Assembly: GCA_035652315.1 (NCBI GenBank)
Contig: DASREA010000034.1
Location: 1-64,000 of the forward strand
Direction of reading: 5' to 3'
Origin: CANKHA01 sp035652315
GTDB taxonomy: Bacteria; Pseudomonadota; Alphaproteobacteria; Rhizobiales; Xanthobacteraceae
DNA: 64,000 nt
Shown here: in pieces, positions 1 through 8,092 of the stretch
Layout: each line of letters begins with the position of its first letter
Position numbering within the stretch: the first letter of the stretch is position 1
Made by a program: the position numbers and the translations under genes
The notes under the pieces: model-generated
What the model was told of the DNA's origin: nothing
Seen by the model: only the letters and a program-made list of their open reading frames with translations
The model's database searches: none

Positions 1-132
1 GCCTGGGCGCGCACGGTTGCCGCCGCTTTCGCCGCTGCGCCGGATAAAGGCGCAGTCGCGGTGGACGGCATGATGTACGACCGCCCGCATTTGCTGCGGG
101 CACAGCGCATTCTGGCGCGGCAGAAAGATTAG
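1..132 (+). CDS. CitE/HpcH-type CoA lyase, C-terminal fragment
   Basis: Frame 1 is open from the window edge to a TAG stop at 130-132 and gives 43 residues. They include AVAVDGMMYDRPHL followed by RAQRILAR, which matches the C-terminal tail of citrate lyase beta / malyl-CoA lyase (HpcH/HpaI) proteins. There the VDG-M-DRPH segment closes the TIM barrel, and a terminal helix packs on the neighbouring subunit. Members cleave or condense acyl-CoA esters such as citryl-, malyl- or methylmalyl-CoA. The active-site residues lie outside the window, so the substrate cannot be assigned. The 5' part is missing only because the window starts here. Confidence 0.75.
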   Translation, partial: AWARTVAAAFAAAPDKGAVAVDGMMYDRPHLLRAQRILARQKD

Positions 133-144
133 TGCCGGACGAAG

Positions 145-621
145 CTATTCCTGACCGTAGGTCTTGGCCGGGTCGAAGCTCCGGTCCGCGTCGCGAAATT
201 CCAGCGTCACCGCGCCGCCTTTGCCGAGCGGCACCGCACGGTAGAAGCACGAGCGGCGGCCGGTGTGGCAGGCGCCGGGGCCCTGCTGTTCGACCTTCAA
301 CCACAGCGCGTCCTGATCGCAATCCACGCGCAGCTCGATCACGCGCTGGATGTGACCCGAGGTTTCGCCCTTTCTCCATAGCTCCTTGCGCGATCGGCTG
401 TAGTACCAGGCCTCGCCGGTCTCGATGGTCTTTTGCAGCGCTTGCGCATTCATATGCGCCACCATCAACACGCCGCCGTCGCGGGCGTCGGTAACAACGC
501 AGGTGACAAGCCCGCCTGAGTCGAACTTCGGGGTAAAGGAAAGCCCCTCCTCGACCTCATGCGCCGGATCATCTGAGGAAGCGGGAATGTTTTTGTCGAC
601 CACGATCGCGAATCTCGTCAT
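145..621 (-). CDS. hisI: phosphoribosyl-AMP cyclohydrolase
   Basis: A 158-residue protein for the third step of histidine synthesis, hydrolysis of the adenine ring of PR-AMP. The family signatures are intact: WRKGETSGH at about 82-90, a DCDQD metal-binding motif at about 100-104, and ACHTGRRSCFYR at about 117-128. Length fits a stand-alone HisI without the HisE fusion seen in enterics. The chosen ATG (619-621) lies inside one arm of an inverted-repeat element (618-694). The frame also stays open to 669, but the extra 16 residues (ending SSPAMT) are a translation of that element. A GTG seven codons inside is another possible start. It lies downstream of folE on the same strand. Confidence 0.93.
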   Translation of the reverse strand: MTRFAIVVDKNIPASSDDPAHEVEEGLSFTPKFDSGGLVTCVVTDARDGGVLMVAHMNAQALQKTIETGEAWYYSRSRKELWRKGETSGHIQRVIELRVDCDQDALWLKVEQQGPGACHTGRRSCFYRAVPLGKGGAVTLEFRDADRSFDPAKTYGQE

Positions 622-694
622 CGCCGGGCTTGAGCCGGCAATCCAACAACGAATTGAGACGCTGGACAAATGCGCGGGTCAAGCCCGCCCATGA
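618..694. repeat. inverted-repeat (REP/MITE-like) intergenic element
   Basis: Two GC-rich arms (618-640, containing GCCGGGCTTGAGCCGGC, and 671-694, containing GCGGGTCAAGCCCGCCC) are imperfect reverse complements separated by about 30 bases. Each arm is itself partly palindromic. One strand translates as WIAGSSPAMT, a peptide often seen in spurious N-termini of rhizobial ORFs because this repeat family is dispersed in such genomes (my recollection of the family; not checked by search). It sits between folE and hisI and supplies the hisI start region. Confidence 0.6.
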
Positions 695-698
695 AAAG

Positions 699-1358
699 TT
701 AACGCGCCGCTCCGCGCACCAGCGTGATGAAGCGCACCTGTTGTTCCGCGCTGTCGCGGAATTCGCCGGCGAATTGCGTGGTGATGGTCGAGGACCCCGG
801 CTTTTCCACGCCGCGCATGGACATGCACATGTGCTCGGCTTCGAGCATCACAGCGACGCCGCGCGGCTTGAGGATTTCCTCGATGGCGGTGGCGATCTGC
901 GAGGTCATATGCTCCTGTGTCTGCAGGCGGCGGGCATAGACTTCAACCAGCCGCCCGAGTTTGGATAATCCGACCACGCGGTCCACCGGCATATAGGCGA
1001 CATGCGCCTTGCCGAAGAACGGCATCATGTGGTGCTCGCAATGCGAGCTGAAGGCGATATCGCGCACCAGCACGAAATCATCGTATTTGCCCATCTCGGC
1101 AAAGGTGCGATCGAGCACTTCGACGGGACATTCGCGATAGCCGCCATAGAGCTCGTCGAAAGCCCCGATAACACGCTTTGGCGTTTCCAGCAGGCCTTCG
1201 CGGGCGGGATCGTCGCCCGCATAGGCTATCAACGTGCGAACCGCCGCCTCCGCCTCCTCCCGGGTCGGCCGCGGTTCAACCGGCTTCGGGGCGGCGCGCA
1301 CATGATCGGAAAGGCCGGCCGGGGGTCCCTTGGGCCAAGGCTTGATTACAGCGTCCAT
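699..1358 (-). CDS. folE: GTP cyclohydrolase I
   Basis: A 219-residue enzyme converting GTP to 7,8-dihydroneopterin triphosphate, the first step of folate and related pterin synthesis. The zinc ligands fall at Cys107, His110 and Cys178, with the same spacing as Cys110/His113/Cys181 of the E. coli enzyme. The context is SSHCEHHMMPFFGKAHVAYMP and EHMCMSMRGV, and the EHMTSQIA segment is also present. The frame stays open far upstream, but the ATG at 1356-1358 gives the family's usual length. The next gene is divergent, starting at 1452. hisI follows on the same strand. Confidence 0.95.
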   Translation of the reverse strand: MDAVIKPWPKGPPAGLSDHVRAAPKPVEPRPTREEAEAAVRTLIAYAGDDPAREGLLETPKRVIGAFDELYGGYRECPVEVLDRTFAEMGKYDDFVLVRDIAFSSHCEHHMMPFFGKAHVAYMPVDRVVGLSKLGRLVEVYARRLQTQEHMTSQIATAIEEILKPRGVAVMLEAEHMCMSMRGVEKPGSSTITTQFAGEFRDSAEQQVRFITLVRGAAR

Positions 1359-1451
1359 AACGGTCCTTCTCGTCGCGGCGGAACAGTCCCTATATAATTG
1401 TTCGCAGGATCGAGGCAAATCGGGCGCGGCAGCGCGCCGCAGCGATGAGAT

Positions 1452-1901
1452 ATGCTGAACGACGTCTACAATACCCGAATTCTGGAGCTCGCCGGGAACA
1501 TCCCGCGGATCGGGCGGTTGCCCGCCGCCGACGCCAGCGCCACGGCGCATTCCAAGCTTTGCGGCTCTACCGTCACCATCGACCTGAAGATGCAGGAGGA
1601 CACCGTCACCGACTTCGCCCACGAGGTGAAGGCCTGCGCCCTCGGCCAGGCCTCGTCGTCGATCATGGCGCGCAACATCATCGGCTCCACGGCGAACGAA
1701 TTGCGCGACTTGCGCGAGACGGTGCGGCGCATGTTGAAGGAAAACGGCGCGCCGCCGACCGGGAAATGGGCCGATATCGCCGTGCTGGAGCCTGTGCGCG
1801 ATTACAAGGCGCGGCACGCTTCGACGCTGCTCACCTTCGATGCCGTGGTTTCGGCGATCGAACAGATCGAGCGCAAGCGCGGCGCCCTGGCCGCGGAATA
1901 A
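1452..1901 (+). CDS. NifU/SufU-like iron-sulfur scaffold protein, N-terminal domain only
   Basis: A 149-residue IscU/NifU-N fold protein: LYNTRILELAG-type start, KLCGSTVTIDL with Cys37 and KACALGQASSS with Cys62, the two cluster-binding cysteines. The position of the third IscU cysteine is occupied by His122 in the segment KARHASTLL, which I recall as common in the alphaproteobacterial branch found near folE and hisI. It probably assembles or carries Fe-S clusters, but a missing third cysteine makes a classical 2Fe-2S scaffold role less certain. It is divergent from folE. Confidence 0.8.
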   Translation: MLNDVYNTRILELAGNIPRIGRLPAADASATAHSKLCGSTVTIDLKMQEDTVTDFAHEVKACALGQASSSIMARNIIGSTANELRDLRETVRRMLKENGAPPTGKWADIAVLEPVRDYKARHASTLLTFDAVVSAIEQIERKRGALAAE

Positions 1902-1918
1902 CGGCAGCCAATCGCAAT

Positions 1919-3229
1919 TTATTGCGGGGGAGCGCCGGCGGCGGCCGCGGCTTGCCCCGGTTGCAATTCGGCGCGTGTATCGGGTCGCGGCGTGGCGGAA
2001 CGGCAAGCGGCGGTCAGCCGCGGCAGATTTTGCGCGACGCCGCTATTGCCGATTCGGGTCATGGTTTCGACGGCGTTGAGGCTTCCCGTCACAACCGTCA
2101 GCGAGCCATTGTCGGTTTGCGCAAGCCCGTTGATCAAAGAGGCCGGAAGATTGCCGCGAGCCACCGATTCCAACTGCTGCGAAGTGTGGCTCAACTCCGA
2201 CTTAACGATCTTCAATGGAATTGAGTGACGTCCGATCGCGATGGAAACCTGCGTCAACGTGTCAGCGGTCTTTGCCTGCGGGGCGCGCCGCTCCTCGATA
2301 TAGGTCACGTCGTAGCTGTCTCCCGCCGCGGCACAGGCAAGCGCGATATTGAAGCTGCCGATCTCCTCCCCTTCGACTGTGAGGGGATGTTCGCGGCTGA
2401 GAATGGCCTGTCCCATTTTTTCGCTGACGTTCCAACCGCGCGCCGTCGCCGGAACGCTCGGCTTAGCCGGCCGGGACGCGGCCGGCACCGCCGCCGCTTG
2501 CGCGCCGTGGTCGGAAGGCTTTTCCACGGTATCGAAGCCCATGTGATGCAGCTCGAGGTCCGAAAGCTTGCGCAGCGGCTCCCACGGCGGGATGCGTAAC
2601 GCGGCTTCGAGCAAATCGATCGAGCCGCCCATCTCCACGGTGTATTGCGCGAGCATGCCAATATCGCGCTGCACGACCACGAGATCTTCGGCGCTATAGG
2701 TGGCCGCTGCCGCGTCGTCGCGACGGTCGCCAAGCCATATTTCGTGAACCATCACCTGCGCTTCCGGCGGCACGAAGCGCTGCTTGCCGGCGAGCAGCAA
2801 GAAAACGCACATCGACTCGCAAGAAGCATCCGGCGAAAGGGTCGCCAGACCTTTATCCGCGCCGTTGCCGGTGAGCACCGTGGTTTTGCCTACCGTTGTG
2901 AGCAGCCCCAATTTGCGAACGGCGCGGCCGAGTTCGATGGCGCCGTGCACCGAGCCGCCACTGGAATCGAGCACGAGCAAGCTTCCCTCGAGCTGCCGGC
3001 CGCGCGCGAAGGCGGCAAAATCGGCAGGCGTGTCCGCGGTGATTGCGCCGACCGCCGAAATCCACGTGCGGCAGTGATCGCCGCAGGCGCTGGCCGGGCC
3101 TTCGTGTTGTAGCGCAAAGCGCATCGGGAGCGACCGTGGGTCGGGAGCCGATGCAAACGAAATCTGAGTCCACGCGGCAGCGGCGCCAATAATAAGCGCC
3201 GCACCGCCAATGAGGCGATTGAGCACCAT
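1919..3229 (-). CDS. exported ClpP/crotonase-fold protein (COG3904-like), copy A
   Basis: A 436-residue protein with an N-terminal signal-type hydrophobic segment (residues 1-27). A ClpP/SppA-like half follows: DSSGGSV at 88-94 corresponds to the oxyanion loop, CESMC at 137-141 carries a candidate nucleophile Ser139 between two cysteines, and VHEIW carries His162. About 240 residues of unassigned sequence follow. The combination suggests a periplasmic serine-protease-like enzyme; activity is inferred. A second protein of the same type (3835-5208) lies just beyond yidD with the same motifs in the same order. I do not recognise a named gene. Confidence 0.7.
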   Translation of the reverse strand: MVLNRLIGGAALIIGAAAAWTQISFASAPDPRSLPMRFALQHEGPASACGDHCRTWISAVGAITADTPADFAAFARGRQLEGSLLVLDSSGGSVHGAIELGRAVRKLGLLTTVGKTTVLTGNGADKGLATLSPDASCESMCVFLLLAGKQRFVPPEAQVMVHEIWLGDRRDDAAAATYSAEDLVVVQRDIGMLAQYTVEMGGSIDLLEAALRIPPWEPLRKLSDLELHHMGFDTVEKPSDHGAQAAAVPAASRPAKPSVPATARGWNVSEKMGQAILSREHPLTVEGEEIGSFNIALACAAAGDSYDVTYIEERRAPQAKTADTLTQVSIAIGRHSIPLKIVKSELSHTSQQLESVARGNLPASLINGLAQTDNGSLTVVTGSLNAVETMTRIGNSGVAQNLPRLTAACRSATPRPDTRAELQPGQAAAAAGAPPQ

Positions 3230-3465
3230 AACTTCCCCTACGCTGCGCCGTGTGAATTATCCTCACATCGTCTAAAAGCGCAGCGATACACTCTGCGCAT
3301 ATTTGTAATCGCGCGAGAGATTCGGGTCTACTACAAAAGCGCCGCGGATGGCCTCTGCGGAGGATTTTGTTGCCGGATAACAACGCAGCGGCGCGGTTGC
3401 GCCACCAGCGCGCCACCGCTCGGCCCATTTGCAGCACTCGAAGGCTGAGTTCCTATGTCGGTTCC

Positions 3466-3786
3466 ATGAACTATCTTGCCATCGGCCTGCGACAAATTCC
3501 CCGAATTGTGGCGCGCGCCTTCGTGCGCGGTTACCGCTACGTGCTCTCCCCGTTGATTGGGATGAATTGCCGGCACTTGCCGACCTGCTCGGACTACGCC
3601 GATCAGGCTTTTGCGCGCTTCGGGGTGTGGGCGGGAGGCTGGATGACGCTGGCGCGGCTGTTGCGTTGTCATCCGTTTGGAACCTCCGGTCTCGACGTCG
3701 TGCCCGACTCGTTGCCTGCCCGCGCGCGCTGGTGGCTACCGTGGCGTTACGGAAGATGGCGGGGGACCAATGCCGAAGCGCGTTGA
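3466..3786 (+). CDS. yidD: YidD membrane protein insertion efficiency factor
   Basis: A 106-residue protein with the YidD core: RGYRYVLSPLIGMNCRHLPTCSDYADQAF, then RLLRCHPFGTSGLDVVPDSLP. YidD is a small membrane-associated protein that assists YidC-dependent insertion of inner-membrane proteins. The ATG at 3466 is chosen because the family begins right before the RGYRYVLSP segment; the frame is open further upstream without recognisable sequence. It does not sit in the classic rpmH-rnpA-yidC cluster. Here it lies alone between two ClpP-fold genes, divergent from one and convergent with the other. Confidence 0.9.
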   Translation: MNYLAIGLRQIPRIVARAFVRGYRYVLSPLIGMNCRHLPTCSDYADQAFARFGVWAGGWMTLARLLRCHPFGTSGLDVVPDSLPARARWWLPWRYGRWRGTNAEAR

Positions 3787-3834
3787 TCGCGGGTGCGGGT
3801 CAAATCTCGCGTGAAACAGTGCTACGGGTTCACG

Positions 3835-5208
3835 CTATCGAGCCGAGGCCGCGGTCTCAAATGGCTGATCGATTTGGTCCACGCTGCGCGCAAAGGAAGT
3901 GCCATTGGAATGCGAATGCTGCTGGTTGGCGCAACTTTTCGCCAAAATCGAGATGGTGGTCGAAAGCCCCTGAGTCGAGAGCTCGATAGCCCGCAGCGAA
4001 CGAGGATCGGAATTTTCCCCAGCGGGCTCGAGGATTTGAATCTGGCCGTCGCTGCGCGCAACGGATTCGAGCAGGCCAAACGGCACCCATGCCAACCTCA
4101 CATCGAACCTTTGGCTCGGCTCCTTGTTGACAGGCGACGTGCGGCGCTCGAGCGCGAACTCCTGGTCCGACAATCGGATCTTGAGGACCTCCGGTCCTTT
4201 CTCGTCGCCGAAGAACTGCCGCCCAAAGAAGACGCCGACGTGATCCGCATCCAGACAACGCAATTGCAAAAGATTGATGCGCGGCAATCCCTTCGTCTTT
4301 TCTTTTTCCGACGTGTAGAAGGTCTTCAGCACGGCATGGTAGTTCGAGCCGTCATTCGGCTCCCATCGTGTCTCCACGAAATCGCGCGTATCGATTCCGA
4401 ACTGGGTGATCTCTTCGCGGGTGAGCGCCCGGATCGACTCGTAGGGCACCTTTTCGGCGGCATCCAGCAACGCCGGCTTCACGCCCATTTCGACCAGATA
4501 GCCTTTCACCCGCTGAACAAATCGCGCGTGCGCCAACGCCGCGAAGTTGGAGGGCAGGTGCACGCCCTTGGGAATCTCGCTCGTGTTCAGCTTCTCATGG
4601 TGGATCAGGAGCAGCGAGTCCGGGCTGATTTCCCGCACCCGCGCCCCGACGATGGCGTAGACGCAGGCGGAAGCACAGGAGGCCCGATTGGTGAGCGTGC
4701 CTTTCAGTTCCTGCCCCGACCGCTTGAGGGCGTCGCATGCCTCAGGCTTCTTGTCGCGGCAGCTTTCCGGCATCGTTTGCCCGATCCCGGCGGTCAGCCC
4801 GCGCTCGCGCATCAGCCTTCCGATCGCCAATGCTTCCCACGCCAATCCCCCAGGCGAATGGAAAATGACCGGGCGCTTTGTGCCCGGATGGCGCTTCAGG
4901 AAGGCGCGCAGCCGGTCGGGCGTATCGGAGCCGATCTTGCCTTCCGCTGCGATCCATTCACTGCAGCCGATGCCACAGGCGCCGGGCTCGCCATTGGCAA
5001 GGTAGAAGATCATCGGCTTCTGGAGGGAGACCGCCGGCGTCTTCGGAGCGGTCGGGGCGGCCGCCGGCTTTTGCGGCGTCGGCTTCGACAGTGACGGCAG
5101 CTTGCGTGGGGCGGGAGCGGCATCGGGCGCCGGCAACGCCCCCGCGGCGTCAGACAGCAGCAGCAGCGCGCCCGCAATCAGCACGAGCCTCGGAACTGCG
5201 GTTTTCAT
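3835..5208 (-). CDS. exported ClpP/crotonase-fold protein (COG3904-like), copy B
   Basis: A 457-residue paralogue of the protein at 1919-3229. A signal peptide (about 1-24) is followed by a proline/alanine-rich linker (25-62). The ClpP-like part has HSPGG at 117-121, a CASAC motif at 178-182 with candidate nucleophile Ser180, and a double histidine at 203-204. The C-terminal 230 residues are unassigned. Start ATG at 5206-5208 is chosen because it gives a clean signal peptide; the frame stays open upstream. It is probably a secreted serine-hydrolase-fold protein. It is divergent from the ABC importer operon and convergent with yidD. Confidence 0.72.
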   Translation of the reverse strand: MKTAVPRLVLIAGALLLLSDAAGALPAPDAAPAPRKLPSLSKPTPQKPAAAPTAPKTPAVSLQKPMIFYLANGEPGACGIGCSEWIAAEGKIGSDTPDRLRAFLKRHPGTKRPVIFHSPGGLAWEALAIGRLMRERGLTAGIGQTMPESCRDKKPEACDALKRSGQELKGTLTNRASCASACVYAIVGARVREISPDSLLLIHHEKLNTSEIPKGVHLPSNFAALAHARFVQRVKGYLVEMGVKPALLDAAEKVPYESIRALTREEITQFGIDTRDFVETRWEPNDGSNYHAVLKTFYTSEKEKTKGLPRINLLQLRCLDADHVGVFFGRQFFGDEKGPEVLKIRLSDQEFALERRTSPVNKEPSQRFDVRLAWVPFGLLESVARSDGQIQILEPAGENSDPRSLRAIELSTQGLSTTISILAKSCANQQHSHSNGTSFARSVDQIDQPFETAASAR

Positions 5209-5452
5209 GAGAGTCCAGCCCCCAAGACCGTGAAAGTCTAGCAGAGCCAAAGCCGGGCGAAAACAGTTCCTTTGTGTGCTGGGCGTCAGGGAACAAATTC
5301 TATCGCAAAAATCTTCCAAGCCCACCGTCCGCGAGCAGTGGATTTTGTCGTCGCCCGCGCGGCCAACGGTGGCCTTGTTGCCATTTTTTGCGGCGCACTT
5401 GTGCGCCGGCGCGCTCTTCCTTCATAGGATGAGCGAACAAACGGAGGCGACG

Positions 5453-6430
5453 ATGCGGAACAATTTTCCGGCGCGGTGGCGAATCCTGCTCGGCGGATTG
5501 CTGGGGCTGGTGCTCTGCGCGCCCGCCGCGGCGGAGATCACGCTGCGCATCGGTCACTTTCCAAACATCACACACACGCAGGCGCTGGTGGCGCACGCGT
5601 TGTCGCGTCAAGGCAAGGGCATTTTCGAGCGCCATCTCGGCAGCGGCGTGAAGATCGAATGGTACATCTACAACGCTGGGCCGAGCGCGATGGAAGCCAT
5701 CCTCGCGAAATCGATCGACGTCACTTACGTCGGCCCCAATCCGGTGATCAACACTTACGCGAAGTCGCGCGGCAGCGAAGGCCGTATCATCGCCGGCAGC
5801 GCCGATGGTGGCGCCGCGCTCGTGGTGCACAAGGATTCGCCCTTGAAGACTGCCGCCGATTTCCGCGGCAAGACCATCGCCACGCCGCAGCTCGGCAATA
5901 CCCAGGACGTCAGCGCCCGCGCCTGGCTGGTCGCCGGCGGGCTCAAGATCACGCAGACCGGCGGCGACGCTCAGGTGGTGCCCACCGCCAACGCCGATCA
6001 GCTCTCGCTGTTCAAGCAGAAGCAGCTCGATGCGGTCTGGACGGTCGAGCCTTGGGTGTCGCGGCTTGAGCTGGAAGCCGACGGCAAGATCCTGGTCGAT
6101 GACAGGACATCGATCACGACTGTCCTCGTCGCGCGCGCCGCCTTCCTCGCCGAGCAGCGCGACCTCGTGAACAAGCTGGTCGCCGCGCACCGCGAGGTGA
6201 CCGACTGGATCAGGAACAACCGCGTCGAAGCGCAGCGTCTCGTGCGCGAGGAATTGCTGGCGGAGACCCGCACCGAAATGGGGCCGCGGCTGATCGAGCA
6301 TTCATGGAACCGTATCGTCCTCACCGGCGACGTCTCGGCGGACGCGCTGAAGAGATTCGTGAGCAGCGCGCAATCGGCCGGCTTCCTGCGCGGCGCGCCG
6401 GATATGCAGCGCCTCGTCGAGACGCCTTGA
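5453..6430 (+). CDS. ABC transporter substrate-binding protein (nitrate/sulfonate/taurine type)
   Basis: A 325-residue periplasmic binding protein of the SsuA/TauA/NrtA class. It has a signal peptide (about 1-28, ending PAAAE), then ITLRIGHFPNITHTQALVA, VTYVGPNPVINTYAKS and AVWTVEPWVSRL, all typical of the family. The start at 5453 has a strong ribosome site GGAGG at 5443-5447; an ATG at 5429 in the same frame lacks one. The stop overlaps the start of the ATP-binding gene by one base (TGATG), so the three genes form an importer operon. No sulfonatase or nitrate reductase gene is adjacent, so the substrate (sulfonate, nitrate or another small anion) is open. Confidence 0.85.
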   Translation: MRNNFPARWRILLGGLLGLVLCAPAAAEITLRIGHFPNITHTQALVAHALSRQGKGIFERHLGSGVKIEWYIYNAGPSAMEAILAKSIDVTYVGPNPVINTYAKSRGSEGRIIAGSADGGAALVVHKDSPLKTAADFRGKTIATPQLGNTQDVSARAWLVAGGLKITQTGGDAQVVPTANADQLSLFKQKQLDAVWTVEPWVSRLELEADGKILVDDRTSITTVLVARAAFLAEQRDLVNKLVAAHREVTDWIRNNRVEAQRLVREELLAETRTEMGPRLIEHSWNRIVLTGDVSADALKRFVSSAQSAGFLRGAPDMQRLVETP

Positions 6431-7224
6431 TGGACCATTACACAGCGGTGGCGCCGGCCAAACTTTCGGTCGAGAATGTCTCGAAATGGTTCCGCCGCGC
6501 GCGGGCCCATGTGCATGCGCTTGCCGACATCAGCCTGATAGTGAACGAAGGCGAATTCGTCGCCCTCGTTGGGCCGAGCGGCTGCGGCAAGTCCACACTC
6601 CTCGACATCATGGCAGGTCTCGTTACGCCCGACAGCGGGCAGGTCTTCGCCGACAGCCAGCCGGTCAGGGGCCCCGGCCGGCATCGTCTCGTCATGTTCC
6701 AGGAATCGGCGCTGTTTCCCTGGCTCGACGTCGCCGGCAACGTGAGATTCGGGCTGAAGCGCCTGCCCGGCCTGACGGCGCATGATCGCATGCGTATCGT
6801 CGACGAGCATCTCGAGCTCGTGGGGCTCGAGCGCTTCCGCAACGCCTACGTGCACGAACTCTCCGGCGGCATGAAGCAGCGCGTGGCGCTGGCGCGCTCG
6901 CTCGCGCCGGATCCGCGCGTGCTACTCATGGACGAGCCCTTCGCCGCGCTCGATGCGCTCACCGCCGAGCAGCTCTATGCCGACGTGCAGCGCATCTGGC
7001 AGACGCGGCGCAAGACCATCATCATCGTCACCCATAGCGCGCGCGAGGCGGTGACCCTCGCCGACCGCGTCGTGTTGCTGTCGCCAAGTCCCGGCCGCGT
7101 GCGCGAGGAATTCCCCATAAAGCTGCCGCGCCCGCGCGACATCAACGACCCCGAGCTCGCCGCCATCGCGCAGCGGATCACCGCGGCCCTGCGCCGCTAC
7201 ATCCCTTCGGGAATTCCGGCATGA
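6430..7224 (+). CDS. ABC transporter ATP-binding protein (SsuB/TauB/NrtD type)
   Basis: A 264-residue ATPase with complete motifs: Walker A GPSGCGKST, Q-loop FQESALFPWLD, signature LSGGMKQRVALARSLA, Walker B RVLLMDEPFAALD and the switch histidine in VTHSAREA. FPWLD after the Q-loop is typical of the nitrate/sulfonate/taurine subfamily. It energises the importer formed with the flanking binding protein and permease. Its start overlaps the preceding stop by one base and its stop overlaps the permease start (ATGA at 7221-7224), which points to translational coupling. Confidence 0.9.
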   Translation: MDHYTAVAPAKLSVENVSKWFRRARAHVHALADISLIVNEGEFVALVGPSGCGKSTLLDIMAGLVTPDSGQVFADSQPVRGPGRHRLVMFQESALFPWLDVAGNVRFGLKRLPGLTAHDRMRIVDEHLELVGLERFRNAYVHELSGGMKQRVALARSLAPDPRVLLMDEPFAALDALTAEQLYADVQRIWQTRRKTIIIVTHSAREAVTLADRVVLLSPSPGRVREEFPIKLPRPRDINDPELAAIAQRITAALRRYIPSGIPA

Positions 7225-7988
7225 AGCGCGCTGTCCCGGTGCTGCTCTTCTTCGCGGCGCTCGTGTTGATCTGGCATCTCGCCAGCGTCTCGGGGCGCTG
7301 GTCGCCGGTGCTGCTGCCGCCCCCGCGCGACGTGCTCGATTATCTGATCGACGCCGGCAGCGACGGCACGCTGGCCAGCGCGACGCTGGTCACGCTGAAG
7401 CGGCTGCTGATCGGCTATGCGATCGGCATCGCGCTCGGCATGCCGCTCGGTCTACTCACCGCGAATTCACGATTCTTCCACGATACCATCGGCGCGGTGG
7501 CGCTCGGCCTGCAGACGCTGCCCAGCGTCTGCTGGATTCCGCTGGCGCTGCTCTGGTTCGGGCAAACCGAAAGCGCCATGCTCTTCGTCGTCGTCATGGG
7601 GGCTTTCGGCTCGGTGCTGATCGCCACCGACACCGGCGCCCGCTCGATCCCGCCGATATATGCCCGCGTCGCCCGCACCATGGGCTCCGAAGGGCTCGAC
7701 AAGTGGACGCGCGTGATCCTCCCGGCCTCGCTGCCCTTCCTGGTGAGCGGGCTCAAACAGGGCTGGGCCTTTGCCTGGCGCTCGCTAATGGCAGCGGAAA
7801 TCTATGTCACCATCCTCACCGGCTTCGGCCTCGGGCACTTGCTGCATTACGGCCGTGAGCTAAGCGCGATGGACCAGGTGATCGGCGTCATGCTGGTCAT
7901 CGTCGCCATCGGCCTGATCGCCGACAAGGTGCTGTTCTCGCCCTGGGAACGCTTCATGCACCGGCGCTGGGGCACCGGGCTGAAATAG
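7221..7988 (+). CDS. ABC transporter permease (SsuC/TauC type)
   Basis: A 255-residue inner-membrane permease with about six transmembrane segments. The EAA loop (around residues 140-175) reads IYARVARTMGSEGLDKWTRVILPASLPF, the coupling helix that docks onto the ATPase. The segment KQGWAFAWRSLMAAE is characteristic of SsuC/TauC/NrtB proteins. It is the last gene of the importer operon and overlaps the ATPase gene by four bases. A gap of about 100 bases separates it from thrS. Confidence 0.88.
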   Translation: MKRAVPVLLFFAALVLIWHLASVSGRWSPVLLPPPRDVLDYLIDAGSDGTLASATLVTLKRLLIGYAIGIALGMPLGLLTANSRFFHDTIGAVALGLQTLPSVCWIPLALLWFGQTESAMLFVVVMGAFGSVLIATDTGARSIPPIYARVARTMGSEGLDKWTRVILPASLPFLVSGLKQGWAFAWRSLMAAEIYVTILTGFGLGHLLHYGRELSAMDQVIGVMLVIVAIGLIADKVLFSPWERFMHRRWGTGLK

Positions 7989-8092
7989 CGGCCCCGCACC
8001 GCCGTCTGTTGCCAGAGCCGATTCGGCTGCTATATCCCTGTCGTCACGCTTACCTGCATTGGTTTGCAGCGAGTGAGCAGAAGGAGCGAAGA

